Shown: piece after piece, positions 35,202 through 43,673 of the stretch | Layout of the letters: the number at the start of each line of letters is the position of its first letter | Numbering within the stretch: position 1 is the first letter of the stretch | NCBI RefSeq assembly: GCF_027944005.1 | Contig: NZ_AP027204.1 | Coordinates: forward strand, 1,426,001-1,490,000 | Length of the DNA stretch: 64,000 nt | DNA from: Polynucleobacter sp. SHI8 | GTDB lineage: Bacteria > Pseudomonadota > Gammaproteobacteria > Burkholderiales > Burkholderiaceae | Direction of reading: 5' to 3' | Program-made: the position numbers and the translations under genes | The notes under the pieces: model-generated | What the model was told of the DNA's origin: nothing | Seen by the model: the letters and a program-made list of their open reading frames with translations, nothing else | Database searches by the model: none

Positions 35202-35771
35202 TTATCCTTTTTCAATAATCACTTGTTTGGCTTTTTGCAAATAATAGAACATCGACCATAAGGTAAGTAAAGCAGCAATCATAATCAACCACTTACCTAC
35301 TTGACCACAATTGATCCCAAATAACGGCCCATCATAGAGTAAAAAACTAATTGCAATCAGCTGCATCGTTGTTTTGATTTTGCCTAAAAAATGCACGGCA
35401 ACACTGGCTGAAGCCCCCATTAAGGCCATCCACTCGCGCAGTGCTGAAATTGTAATCTCACGACCAATAATAATAATCGCTACCCAAATCTGCACACGAT
35501 CAAAGTTGAGCAAAACGAGTAATGCCGCTGCAACGATTAATTTATCAGCAACAGGATCTAAAAAAGCGCCAAAATTAGAGGATTGCCCCCACTTTCTAGC
35601 AAGGTAACCATCTAACCAATCCGTTGCAGCTGCCGCAACAAAAAGAATCGTTGCCAATAAGTTCTTGTCAGCTAAGCTAATGACAGAGTCTGGTATGTAA
35701 TACATCCACACTAAAAGGGGTATGACTGCAATGCGTAACCAAGTGAGAAATATAGGAAAGTTAAATGGCAT
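35202..35771 (-). CDS. pgsA: CDP-diacylglycerol-glycerol-3-phosphate 3-phosphatidyltransferase
   Basis: Makes phosphatidylglycerol phosphate in the inner membrane. The 189 residues have several hydrophobic helices and the full CDP-alcohol phosphotransferase motif D-G-x2-A-R-x8-G-x3-D-x3-D beginning at DGYLAR (about residue 53). The start reads MPFNFPIFLTWLRIAVIPLLV, typical of PgsA. It is co-directional with uvrC (37-base gap) and with the downstream tRNA-Gly and tRNA-Cys, the same order as the E. coli uvrC-pgsA-glyW-cysT-leuZ region. Confidence 0.95.
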   Translation of the reverse strand: MPFNFPIFLTWLRIAVIPLLVWMYYIPDSVISLADKNLLATILFVAAAATDWLDGYLARKWGQSSNFGAFLDPVADKLIVAAALLVLLNFDRVQIWVAIIIIGREITISALREWMALMGASASVAVHFLGKIKTTMQLIAISFLLYDGPLFGINCGQVGKWLIMIAALLTLWSMFYYLQKAKQVIIEKG

Positions 35772-35808
35772 GCAAATTATGTTGTTTGAATAATACGAAA
35801 GAATACCA

Positions 35809-37692
35809 TTAGTGTAATTGTTTATAGATTTGCTGGGCTAAGCTGGTCGAAATACCCTCAACTTGTGAGAGCTCTTCAATCGTTGCTCCAGCTACTCCTT
35901 TAATTCCTCCGAAGCGAGCCAATAACTTCTGTCGACGCTTGGCACCTATTCCTTCGATTTCTTCTAGGCGGGATACATTACGGGTTTTTTGACGTTTGGC
36001 ACGCATCCCAGTGATCGCGAAGCGATGTGCTTCATCACGGATTTGCGCAATTAACATTAAAGAGGCATTCTCGACACCTAATCCCAAAGGCTGTCTGTCA
36101 TCTGCAAAGATCAATGTCTCTAAACCAACCTTACGCCCTTCTCCTTTGGCAACGCCAACAATGAGGCGAATATCAATCCCTAACTCGGTGAGCACTTGCC
36201 TGGCAACTTCAACCTGACCTTTTCCGCCATCTACTAAGATGATATGAGGCACTTTTTCTGGGGGCAATTCTTGAAAGGCTGCATACCGCCTTCCCAATAC
36301 TTGTTTCATCGCTGCATAATCATCGCCTGGAGTGATCCCTTCAATATTAAATCGCCGGTACTCTTTATTTTGCATAGCGTGATTTTGATAAACGACACAG
36401 GATGCTTGCGTGGCCTCACCGGATGTGTGACTGATATCAAAACATTCGATACGGAGTTGCTCTGTATCTTCGATTTCTAGTTGTAATGTTTCTATCAATT
36501 CACGGGTTCGTCGGTGTTGTCCACTATTTTCATTGATCCGCTTAAGTAATGATAACTCTGCATTGTCTTGTGCTAATTTGAGCCAATGCCTTCTCTGCTC
36601 TTGGGGTTGGGTGATGAAATGTACTTTTCTTTTGAGGCGTAAAGACATGGATTCTTGCAGTAAATCGCCCTCTTCTCCAAGCTCAATATTCATCACATAA
36701 CTGCTGGGCAACATTTTGATTGCGCCCTCTACTTCAAGTGCTGCTTCATCTAAATAGCGCTGCGCCATAAAGGAGATGAGGTAATCTTTTAATTCAGATT
36801 GCATATCACCTTGCACCCTCACGACACTGGGAAAATAGGCATGATCACCCAAATGTCGTCCGCCTCGTACCATCGCCAAATTAACGCACACTTGTCCCAT
36901 CTTTTCGACAACGGCTAAGATGTCAATATTCGTTTGACCATCAGCTGCTACATCCATCGATTGTTGTTGTAAAACATTTGATAAATCTGCAATGCGGTCC
37001 CGCACTGTGGCTGCTTGCTCAAACTCCAAAGCCTCACTATGTGCCAACATTTGTATTTCAAGATCTTGCATCACACTAGAGTGATTACCTTCTAAAAAGG
37101 ATACTGCTTTTGCAACGTCTTGAGCATACTCTGATATCGGAATTAAACCAACACAGGGTGCACTACAGCGATGAATTTGATGCAATAAACAGGGTCTACT
37201 ACGATTTTTAAAAACAGTGTCTTCACAGGTTCTTAATAAAAATACTTTTTGCAAAATTTGCACGCTATTACGCACTGCCCACGTGTTCGGAAATGGTCCA
37301 AAGTAGGTGTTCTTTTTGTCTGTTTTCCCCCGGTAAGAGGTAATTCTTGGAAATGCATGTCCTGTGATCATGAGATACGGATACGACTTATCATCCCGGA
37401 ACAAAATATTGAATGGGGGTGCTAATGCTTTAATTAAGTTGTTCTCTAAAATTAAAGCTTCTGTCTCCGTGCGGGTAATCGTGGTCTCAAAATCTTCAAT
37501 TTTGCTCACCATACGCTCAATCCGCGGTGATAATTGCGTTCTCTGAAAATAGCTTGAAACGCGTTTTTTGAGATTTTTGGCTTTACCTACATAAAGGATA
37601 TTTTTTTGCTGATCAAAAAATCGATATACTCCAGGAAGCTCGGTCAGTTCCTTGACTTTTTCCTGTAATATTTCAAAGGTATTTTGAGTCAT
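35809..37692 (-). CDS. uvrC: UvrABC system protein C
   Basis: Nuclease subunit that makes both incisions in nucleotide-excision repair. The 627 residues carry an N-terminal GIY-YIG domain (about 18-100, GVYRFFD...ILYVGKAKNLKKRV), a UVR coiled motif near 205-235, an RNase H-like C-terminal nuclease domain with FDISHTSGEATQAS and LVDGGKGQ, and tandem helix-hairpin-helices (about 560-627, IEGIGAKRRQKLL). Its ATG (37690-37692) overlaps the start codon of the divergent earP within CATG, so its 5' leader must lie in the earP coding region. Confidence 0.96.
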   Translation of the reverse strand: MTQNTFEILQEKVKELTELPGVYRFFDQQKNILYVGKAKNLKKRVSSYFQRTQLSPRIERMVSKIEDFETTITRTETEALILENNLIKALAPPFNILFRDDKSYPYLMITGHAFPRITSYRGKTDKKNTYFGPFPNTWAVRNSVQILQKVFLLRTCEDTVFKNRSRPCLLHQIHRCSAPCVGLIPISEYAQDVAKAVSFLEGNHSSVMQDLEIQMLAHSEALEFEQAATVRDRIADLSNVLQQQSMDVAADGQTNIDILAVVEKMGQVCVNLAMVRGGRHLGDHAYFPSVVRVQGDMQSELKDYLISFMAQRYLDEAALEVEGAIKMLPSSYVMNIELGEEGDLLQESMSLRLKRKVHFITQPQEQRRHWLKLAQDNAELSLLKRINENSGQHRRTRELIETLQLEIEDTEQLRIECFDISHTSGEATQASCVVYQNHAMQNKEYRRFNIEGITPGDDYAAMKQVLGRRYAAFQELPPEKVPHIILVDGGKGQVEVARQVLTELGIDIRLIVGVAKGEGRKVGLETLIFADDRQPLGLGVENASLMLIAQIRDEAHRFAITGMRAKRQKTRNVSRLEEIEGIGAKRRQKLLARFGGIKGVAGATIEELSQVEGISTSLAQQIYKQLH

Positions 37693-38839
37693 GCGCTTTG
37701 ATATTTTCTGTCATGTTGTTGATCATTTGGGTGATGCTGGTGTATGTCTTCGTTTGGTAAGGCGTCTGGCGTTAACTCACTATACTTCTGATGATCATTT
37801 TACGTCTTCTGATAAAGATTCCCTGCGACTCTTTTGCGACCAGCCGGAATTAATCAAAAAATTAGCTGGCGAAGAGGTCCTTCGTGAATTAATTACTCAT
37901 GGGGTGGAGATTCTACCGTGGGAATCGGCTAATCAATCACTAAGTGCGGAAATATTTCCCGATGTCGTGATCGAAACGTTTTCTTGTGAACTCCCTACGG
38001 AATATCTAACTCAATTAAAAAACATCCATACCCCACTGATCATCAATGTGGAATATCTAAGCGCGGAGTCCTGGACGATTGAAGCACATGGTCTTCCATC
38101 CCCTCCAAGTCATACCGATGATTGGCTGAGATATTTTTATTATCCGGGTTTTACTTCAAGTTCTGGTGGTCTGTTACAAGGCAAACTGCCTGCAATTGAA
38201 GATCATCAAGAATATGTTCCAAGATCTCTTGAGCAAGTTTGGCGCCAACTAAGGCCTTCTTCAGAGGCAAAAAGGGTCTGTGTATTTACTTATGGGGGCG
38301 ATAAGTTATTGCGTTTACTTGATCAATTACATGCCAGTCACTTACCACTAGATCTTTTGTTTTGCGATGAACCCGCCATCCAAACTGCTGAACAATGGTT
38401 AGGTTGGCCTCTAACCAACCCCGTAACACGCAATCATTTACAGTGCATTGCCATGCCATTTATCCCGCAAGATGATTTTGACTGGCTTTTGCATCACTGT
38501 GATCTGAATTTGGTCCGTGGCGAAGACTCTTTTGTTCGGGCTCAATTTGCCGGTAAACCTTTTATTTGGGATATTTACCCTCAAGATATTGATGCACATC
38601 TAAAAAAATTAGACGCATTTTTAGAGGTTTACCTGAAAGATGCCACCCCAAATGCACAACGGGCTGTTCTTGAAGCCATGCATTGGCAAGAATTTTCTCA
38701 TTGGTGGCCCTCTCTTCATGCCATGTCGCAACATGCCATGATGTGGCGTCAAGAATTAATAAAATCCCAAATTCATGGTGATTTAGCCATCCGTTTAAGA
38801 GACTTCATTCAAGAGAAATTGACATCCTCCCCGCCCTAA
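37691..38839 (+). CDS. earP: EF-P arginine rhamnosyltransferase
   Basis: Transfers rhamnose from dTDP-beta-L-rhamnose to Arg32 of elongation factor P. The 382 residues start RFDIFCHVVDHLGDAGVC, with Asp11 and Asp15 in the positions of the family's catalytic acidic residues, and contain VRGEDSFVRAQFAGKPFIWDIYPQ with Glu278. The target gene efp lies downstream in the same direction, the usual pairing, but separated here by an IS200/IS605-type element. The last codons and TAA stop (38837-38839) fall inside the element's end hairpin, so the C-terminal Thr-Ser-Ser-Pro-Pro probably comes from the insertion. The enzyme core is complete. Start codons of earP and uvrC overlap. Confidence 0.93.
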   Translation: MRFDIFCHVVDHLGDAGVCLRLVRRLALTHYTSDDHFTSSDKDSLRLFCDQPELIKKLAGEEVLRELITHGVEILPWESANQSLSAEIFPDVVIETFSCELPTEYLTQLKNIHTPLIINVEYLSAESWTIEAHGLPSPPSHTDDWLRYFYYPGFTSSSGGLLQGKLPAIEDHQEYVPRSLEQVWRQLRPSSEAKRVCVFTYGGDKLLRLLDQLHASHLPLDLLFCDEPAIQTAEQWLGWPLTNPVTRNHLQCIAMPFIPQDDFDWLLHHCDLNLVRGEDSFVRAQFAGKPFIWDIYPQDIDAHLKKLDAFLEVYLKDATPNAQRAVLEAMHWQEFSHWWPSLHAMSQHAMMWRQELIKSQIHGDLAIRLRDFIQEKLTSSPP

Positions 38840-39000
38840 AGGACGGGGATTCCTACTGCTAGACGCTCATGTCCGAGCGCGAGAATATTTCTGGCCGCAT
38901 TGAGGTCGCGGTCATTGACCGAACCACAATCTGAACATGCCCACTCTCTTATTCGCAAACCTGCTCTACCTTTCGGACTGTTGCTGTTGATACTTTTGCA
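38819..39000 (-). ncRNA. Predicted omega/re-RNA overlapping the tnpB 3' end
   Basis: TnpB nucleases use an RNA that spans the 3' end of tnpB and the element's right end, with the guide taken from flanking DNA. Here that RNA would be read on the minus strand and its guide would be the complement of about 38799-38818, the 3' end of earP. It would let the nuclease recognise element-free earP junctions. Inferred from the family; the 5' limit is arbitrary. Confidence 0.4.
38829..38848 (-). repeat. Right-end hairpin of the IS element
   Basis: CCCCGCCC-TAAA-GGACGGGG: eight pairs with one C-A mismatch, loop TAAA. It contains the tnpB stop (complement of 38836-38838) and the earP stop (38837-38839) together. 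Confidence 0.8.
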
Positions 39001-39897
39001 ACACGAACAAGTCTGGGTTGTATAAGCTTCATTCACTTCCTCAAATACCACGCCAGCGTATGCGCTTTTGTATTCCAACATCGTTTTGAGTGATGACCAT
39101 CCAGCGTCTAACGTAGATTTAGCCATCTTGGTTTGAATGAGACCCTTGCTACTGACCTTTCCAACAAAGATCACACCATATTCTTGTGTGAGCATGGTTG
39201 AAAACTTGTGCATCGCATCTTTACGTCGATTTTTAATCTTCGCATGAATGTTTTTTACTTCTAATTTCTTATTGGCTCGTTGCGCAATACCTAATCGTTG
39301 TTCCAGCTTACGATATTCTCTGCCAACTAAGCGTTGGTTATCGCTCGTAACAGCACACTCTTTGAGCCCAAGGTCGATACCGACTGATTTTGTTGCTGTA
39401 TTTGATTTTGTTTCGACTTTCACCGTAGCGTTGAAATACCAACGACCACGCGAGTCGTCTGAAAATGAGCCAGAACTAAGCTCGTAGTCTGCCAAACCAT
39501 AACTATCCCAAACATTGAACTTGAATCCAGAAAATCGTAATTGTCCACCTTTGTAGGAAATGCAATCACTGCGAAATGGTATCCAACCAAGTGAGCGATG
39601 TGAACCTTTCGATTTTCTCCAGCGTAGTTTGAGTTTCTTGAACTGCTTACGTCTAGTTGCAAATTCATGACAAACCATTTGTACACTTGCAGAGTTGAGA
39701 TTCAATCCTTCTTTACCAGCCCCAGCAGTGTATTTTTGCAAGTCATAACCAGACATAAGTTTGCCTGTTCTTTGGGTATGCTTTAATGATAATTCGTTGC
39801 AGTAATTCCAAACAAAATTCACCTCGTTCGCCAGCAGACGCAGTACTTTTGCGTGCTTATCTTTGATGCGAACTCGGATTGTTTTGATGGATGCCAT
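38836..39897 (-). CDS. tnpB: TnpB-family RNA-guided nuclease (IS605 OrfB), variant catalytic site
   Basis: 353-residue TnpB. Visible are an N-terminal helical/OB part, the RuvC-I motif VGIDLGLKE (Asp175), a Cys4 zinc finger (Cys297, Cys300, Cys321, Cys324) and RuvC-III NDRDLNAARNI (Asp329/Asp331). In the usual RuvC-II position, where most TnpBs read I-E-D-L-N, this one reads FVGKVSSKGL, with Gly246 in place of Glu; a cluster of acids lies later at FEEVNE (Glu286, Glu287, Glu290), just before YTTQTCS. It may be a rearranged-site member or inactive. The frame is intact. It probably biases inheritance of the element; transposition itself needs TnpA. Confidence 0.9.
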   Translation of the reverse strand: MASIKTIRVRIKDKHAKVLRLLANEVNFVWNYCNELSLKHTQRTGKLMSGYDLQKYTAGAGKEGLNLNSASVQMVCHEFATRRKQFKKLKLRWRKSKGSHRSLGWIPFRSDCISYKGGQLRFSGFKFNVWDSYGLADYELSSGSFSDDSRGRWYFNATVKVETKSNTATKSVGIDLGLKECAVTSDNQRLVGREYRKLEQRLGIAQRANKKLEVKNIHAKIKNRRKDAMHKFSTMLTQEYGVIFVGKVSSKGLIQTKMAKSTLDAGWSSLKTMLEYKSAYAGVVFEEVNEAYTTQTCSCCKSINSNSPKGRAGLRIREWACSDCGSVNDRDLNAARNILALGHERLAVGIPVL

Positions 39898-39960
39898 ACT
39901 GTATATTTTAACAGTACTTTACCGTTGAAGCAATAGATATATAAGCTTTACGAAATTCAT

Positions 39961-39980
39961 CCCCCACCTGAAGGAAGGAG
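39961..39980 (-). repeat. Degenerate left-end hairpin of the IS element
   Basis: CCCCCACC-TGAA-GGAAGGAG: only the two pairs next to the loop and three outer pairs hold, four positions mismatch, so this end may bind TnpA poorly. Followed by ATTTCTTTCGGACTTTTG, like the ends of related elements. Confidence 0.6.
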
Positions 39981-40046
39981 ATTTCTTTCGGACTTTTGTT
40001 AAAACAGGGTTAAAATACTAGGTTTGATATTCAAAGGAAATAGACG

Positions 40047-40607
40047 ATGAAAATCGCTCAAGATGTTCGTGTAGGAAACGTTGTCATGATTAACAACGAA
40101 CCAATGGTAGTTCAACGTACTGAATATAACCGCTCAGGCCGTAACTCTGCCGTTGTTAAAATGAAATTTAAAAATTTGATGACCGAAGCACCAAACGAAG
40201 GCATCTATAAGGCTGACGATAAATTTGATATCGTCATCCTCGAAAAGAAAGAATGTACCTATTCTTATTTTGCTGACCCGATGTATGTCTTCATGGATAC
40301 TGAATATAACCAATATGAAGTTGAAGCTGAAAACATGGGTGATGCTTTGAACTATCTGCAAGATGGTATGACTGTAGAAGTCGTATTTTATGAAGGTAAA
40401 GCTCTTTCTGTCGATTTACCAACCATGATTGTTCGTAAAATCATTTATACAGAGCCTGCAGTCAAAGGCGATACTTCTTCAGGTAAAGTCATGAAGATGG
40501 CAAAAATTGAAACTGGTTATGAATTACAAGTACCTCTGTTTTGCGGAACTGATGACTTGATTGAAATTGATACACGTACTGGCGAATATCGCAGTCGTGC
40601 CAATTAA
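40047..40607 (+). CDS. efp: Elongation factor P
   Basis: Relieves ribosome stalling at polyproline. The 186 residues form three beta-barrel domains. The loop reads NRSGRNSA with Arg32, the rhamnosylation target of EarP, rather than the Lys34 of the EpmABC type, which agrees with the earP gene upstream. AAAGGAAA lies 8 bases before ATG. The inserted IS element separates it from earP, so efp must use its own promoter in the 50-70 bases before it or read through the IS. Confidence 0.97.
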   Translation: MKIAQDVRVGNVVMINNEPMVVQRTEYNRSGRNSAVVKMKFKNLMTEAPNEGIYKADDKFDIVILEKKECTYSYFADPMYVFMDTEYNQYEVEAENMGDALNYLQDGMTVEVVFYEGKALSVDLPTMIVRKIIYTEPAVKGDTSSGKVMKMAKIETGYELQVPLFCGTDDLIEIDTRTGEYRSRAN

Positions 40608-40632
40608 TTCAAGTTCTTGATAAATGTCATTC

Positions 40633-40657
40633 AAAAGGAGCCTAGGCTCCTTTTTTT
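40633..40657. terminator. Bidirectional terminator between efp and nagZ
   Basis: AAAAGGAGCC-TA... palindrome AAAAGGAGCCTAGGCTCCTTTT (40633-40654) followed by T on the plus strand and preceded by A on it, thus T-rich on both strands. Serves efp (plus) and nagZ (minus). Confidence 0.9.
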
Positions 40658-41744
40658 AAACCGCAATTAAGCCGTAACTCTGGAGCAACATCTTCGCTTC
40701 GGAATACTGAATCTCAAGTTGCAGTGTTTTCCAGGTATGTCCTGGGTTGGACGGAAATAGTCGAATTAAACGCTTCTTGGACATCGCAAATAATTTTTCA
40801 TTGATCTGCAAATGCGCAAGTAATTGATCAGCTAGCTCTGGACGATTGCAAATCAAGACGGCATCACAACCAGCTTCAAGTGCCGACTGGGCTCCTTGCA
40901 CGACATTCCCCATGACAGATGCACCTTTCATGGAAAGATCATCACTGAAAATAACACCGGTAAACTCCATTTGGCGTCGCAAAATATCTTGTAACCACTT
41001 CTTAGAAAAACCAGCAGGTAACTCGTCTACGCGGGGATAAATCACATGGGCAGGCATGACAGCATCTAGGGTAATCCCCAAATCTAAATAAGGCCTTGCA
41101 TCGTTTTTGAGAATGGTTTCTAAAGAACGATTATCTACCGGAATATCTACATGTGAGTCGGCTTCTGCAAAGCCATGTCCTGGAAAATGTTTTCCACAGT
41201 TTTTCATGCCAGCAATCAGCAACCCATGATTTAAACTTCTCGCCAAAATCGAAACGATACTCGGCTCAACATGAAACGCTCGATCACCAATCACTTCACT
41301 ATTGCCATAGCCTAAATCTAAAACGGGTGTAAAACTAAAATCAACGCCACAAGCGAGTAATTCTGAAGCGAGTATATAACCTACTGCCGTGGCTGCTTTC
41401 ATGGCTAAAAGAGCGGTTTCTGCTGGTGTGTGCAAGCCTTTTGGCAACTGTTTCCCACTCCATAAATAACCTAATCGCTGCATGGCGGGTAAATGGGTAA
41501 AGCCATCTGTTTTACAACGCTGTACTCGACCACCTTCATGGTCAATTGCAATAAGCACATCTTCTCGAATCGCTTTGATTGATTTAGTCAGTTCTGTTAA
41601 CTGTGCTCTAGATGCAAAATTACGCGCAAATAAAATGACACCGCCAGTCAATGGGTGAAGGATTCTGGCTTTGTCTTGTTCATTGAGAACCAAACCTTCA
41701 ACATCTAAAACCACAGGCCCTGGTGAGTAATTTTTCTTTTTCAT
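40656..41744 (-). CDS. nagZ: Beta-N-acetylhexosaminidase
   Basis: Cytoplasmic glycoside hydrolase family 3 enzyme that removes GlcNAc from muropeptides in cell-wall recycling. Motifs: IAIDHEGGRVQR, KHFPGHGFAEADSHVD (catalytic His in the flexible loop and the Asp/His pair) and VIFSDDLSMKGA with the nucleophile Asp. The GTG-led frame extends 12 codons further, but ATG at 41742-41744 just before KKKNYSPGPVVLDVEG suits the family; neither has a strong ribosome site. acpS is upstream, with a 38-base gap to the GTG. Full length (~362 residues). Confidence 0.93.
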   Translation of the reverse strand: MKKKNYSPGPVVLDVEGLVLNEQDKARILHPLTGGVILFARNFASRAQLTELTKSIKAIREDVLIAIDHEGGRVQRCKTDGFTHLPAMQRLGYLWSGKQLPKGLHTPAETALLAMKAATAVGYILASELLACGVDFSFTPVLDLGYGNSEVIGDRAFHVEPSIVSILARSLNHGLLIAGMKNCGKHFPGHGFAEADSHVDIPVDNRSLETILKNDARPYLDLGITLDAVMPAHVIYPRVDELPAGFSKKWLQDILRRQMEFTGVIFSDDLSMKGASVMGNVVQGAQSALEAGCDAVLICNRPELADQLLAHLQINEKLFAMSKKRLIRLFPSNPGHTWKTLQLEIQYSEAKMLLQSYGLIAV

Positions 41745-41818
41745 ATCGATATTTTTCTGTTTATCTTCGTTCAAATTCACAACATACTATCAAGCAACAC
41801 ATGATTTACTATGAATTT

Positions 41819-42214
41819 TTATTCACTTTTTGTCACAATTACCACTGCACTGACCATCTCTACTTCATCAGTGATCGTAACAAGGGCTGACCACTGGCGT
41901 TCTTGCATGAAAGTCTCTAAAGCTCCACTATAGGTTAAGTAAGGCTTACCAGTGGCATCATTGAGCGTTTGCACCGATTGCCATGTCATCGGGTAACGCA
42001 TCCCTAACCCAATCCCTTTAGAAAATGCTTCCTTCGCTGCAAATCGCGTGCATAAATAAGCCATTCCACGCTTGAGATTACGTTCTTTTCTAGCTAAAAA
42101 TACTTGATATTCTTGTGGACCTAATATGCGCTGAGCTATCCGACCGCCGGTTCGCTCATAGGTCTTGACCATCCGCTCAATGTGCAACAAATCATTGCCT
42201 ATGCCTACGACCAT
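41819..42214 (-). CDS. acpS: Holo-[acyl-carrier-protein] synthase
   Basis: Moves 4'-phosphopantetheine from CoA onto the Ser of acyl carrier protein (AcpP is coded about 9 kb away in this window). The 131 residues have GIGNDLLHIERM at the start and RFAAKEAFSKGIG, the catalytic/Mg-binding motif. It overlaps the end of pdxJ by 10 bases, so is part of the rnc-era-recO-pdxJ-acpS transcription unit. Confidence 0.95.
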   Translation of the reverse strand: MVVGIGNDLLHIERMVKTYERTGGRIAQRILGPQEYQVFLARKERNLKRGMAYLCTRFAAKEAFSKGIGLGMRYPMTWQSVQTLNDATGKPYLTYSGALETFMQERQWSALVTITDEVEMVSAVVIVTKSE

Positions 42215-42957
42215 GTTGACTCCTGTGAGCGGGCTGTCAGCATTAAGGATTTCATATCAGCAATGGCAGTCTTCCAACCTTTAAAGATGGCCTGCGCCAC
42301 GATCGCATGGCCAATATTGAGCTCAGCAAGCGTTTGTATCTTTGCAATGGGAATCACATTCGCTTCGTTTAAGCCATGGCCGGCATTCACTCTGAGACCT
42401 AATTCATGTCCGTAATACGCTGCCCGCACAATTCTGTCTAACTCCATGTCCCCTTGCTCAGGGCCTGCATCAGCATAACGACCGGTATGCAATTCCACCA
42501 CACCAACACCAATGCTCTTTACTGCTTCTAATACTTGTGCATCAGGATCAATGAATAATGACACCCGAATCCCACTCTTTTGGAGCTGCTTGACAGCAGC
42601 TTCAACAGTTTTAAGTTGCCCAAGTACATCCAACCCACCCTCGGTGGTCACTTCTTGACGTTTTTCTGGAACCAAACAAACATCATGAGGCTTGACTTGA
42701 CAAGCAATATCAATCATCTCACTGGTAATGGCACACTCTAAGTTCATCCGCGTCTGAATCAAGGGTCTTAGCCGAAATAAATCTTCGTCTTTAATATGGC
42801 GTCGATCTTCACGTAAATGTAAGGTAATTAAGTCTGCACCAGCTGCTTCTGCTTCGATCGCCGCTCGAATCGGATCAGGATACGCTGTTCCCCTTGCATT
42901 GCGCAATGTAGCAACGTGATCAATATTGATACCGAGTTCAATGATGTTGGATGTCAT
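42205..42957 (-). CDS. pdxJ: Pyridoxine 5'-phosphate synthase
   Basis: Condenses amino-hydroxyacetone phosphate with deoxyxylulose phosphate in vitamin B6 synthesis. The 250 residues open with ELGINIDHVATLRNARGT (Asn/His binding site), then DLITLHLREDRRHIKDED and ELHTGRYAD, all PdxJ-specific. Overlaps recO by 4 bases upstream and acpS by 10 bases downstream, so coupling is likely. Confidence 0.96.
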   Translation of the reverse strand: MTSNIIELGINIDHVATLRNARGTAYPDPIRAAIEAEAAGADLITLHLREDRRHIKDEDLFRLRPLIQTRMNLECAITSEMIDIACQVKPHDVCLVPEKRQEVTTEGGLDVLGQLKTVEAAVKQLQKSGIRVSLFIDPDAQVLEAVKSIGVGVVELHTGRYADAGPEQGDMELDRIVRAAYYGHELGLRVNAGHGLNEANVIPIAKIQTLAELNIGHAIVAQAIFKGWKTAIADMKSLMLTARSQESTWS

Positions 42958-43670
42958 AGCTTTTTTAAGTCAATGAGTATTTGACGTGTTGTCAGAACCT
43001 GATCTTGTAAGTGTAAGCTTAACAAAAATCGCATGAGTGCTTTACTTAAAGAAATCGTCTCTTGATCTTCAAAATGTGCTTGTGCAAGCTGTAATAAATG
43101 CTTTCCTTGTAACACTGGCCAATGTCCCGGCTCAAGTCCAGTCGATGGTCGCAAACCCCGCTCTGGTTGATACACATAATGTATCTCTGGGTCTAATACA
43201 TCCCCTGTGTCTTGGCAATAATCGAGTGGTCCACAAAATCCCGTTTCTTGCAATAGGAAGATTTCAAAAGGTCGTAGGATTTTTTCATAGGATCCAGTAG
43301 CCTCGGATAATTTTGCAATCGTGGCATGGTACTGATCATACAAATTCTCATGAGCATCTTCACGCGCTAAAAATTTAACAATCAGTTCATTCATGTAAAA
43401 ACCACATAACAAGGCATCACCCACTAAGGGGACTACTCCACCCATCCATTCCGATTTCGTTAATGTTTTTAGTTCGTTTTTACCTGTCCAGTGTACTTGT
43501 AGTGGCTGAAACTGTTGCAACACAGGACGTAAACTAGAATGGGGACGTTTAGCCCCCTTAGCAATTAAAGCAACACGCCCATAATCGCGGGTAAACACAT
43601 CTAAAATAAGGCTAGTTTCTTTGTACGGAATCGAATGCAATACAAAGGCAGGCTCGTTTAAAACCCTCAT
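42954..43670 (-). CDS. recO: DNA repair protein RecO
   Basis: RecFOR pathway protein that loads RecA onto SSB-coated gaps. The 238 residues show an OB-fold start (RVLNEPAFVLHSIPYKETSLILDVFTRDYG) and RecO C-terminal helices. A Cys-rich zinc site of the Deinococcus type is not evident; the isolated ETGFCGPLDYCQDTG region retains two Cys. Sits between era and pdxJ with a 3-base gap to era. Confidence 0.93.
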   Translation of the reverse strand: MRVLNEPAFVLHSIPYKETSLILDVFTRDYGRVALIAKGAKRPHSSLRPVLQQFQPLQVHWTGKNELKTLTKSEWMGGVVPLVGDALLCGFYMNELIVKFLAREDAHENLYDQYHATIAKLSEATGSYEKILRPFEIFLLQETGFCGPLDYCQDTGDVLDPEIHYVYQPERGLRPSTGLEPGHWPVLQGKHLLQLAQAHFEDQETISLSKALMRFLLSLHLQDQVLTTRQILIDLKKL

Positions 43671-43673
43671 AAA

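Larger units (their letters stand above)
38819..39996 (-). mobile_element. IS200/IS605-type element with tnpB only (IS1341-like)
   Basis: About 1.18 kb between earP and efp with subterminal imperfect hairpins rather than terminal inverted repeats, and a single tnpB gene; no tnpA is present, so movement would need a TnpA encoded elsewhere. The end near earP (element right end, read on the minus strand) has an 8-bp stem with one mismatch and ends at TCAA (complement of 38819-38822), a known right-end cleavage sequence in some family members. The left end, near 39961-39996, keeps only a degenerate hairpin. Exact ends are estimated. Confidence 0.8.

Noticed and set aside
38836..39897. Active transposase
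   Set aside because: TnpB is not required for transposition; no TnpA is present in this element and one end hairpin is decayed.
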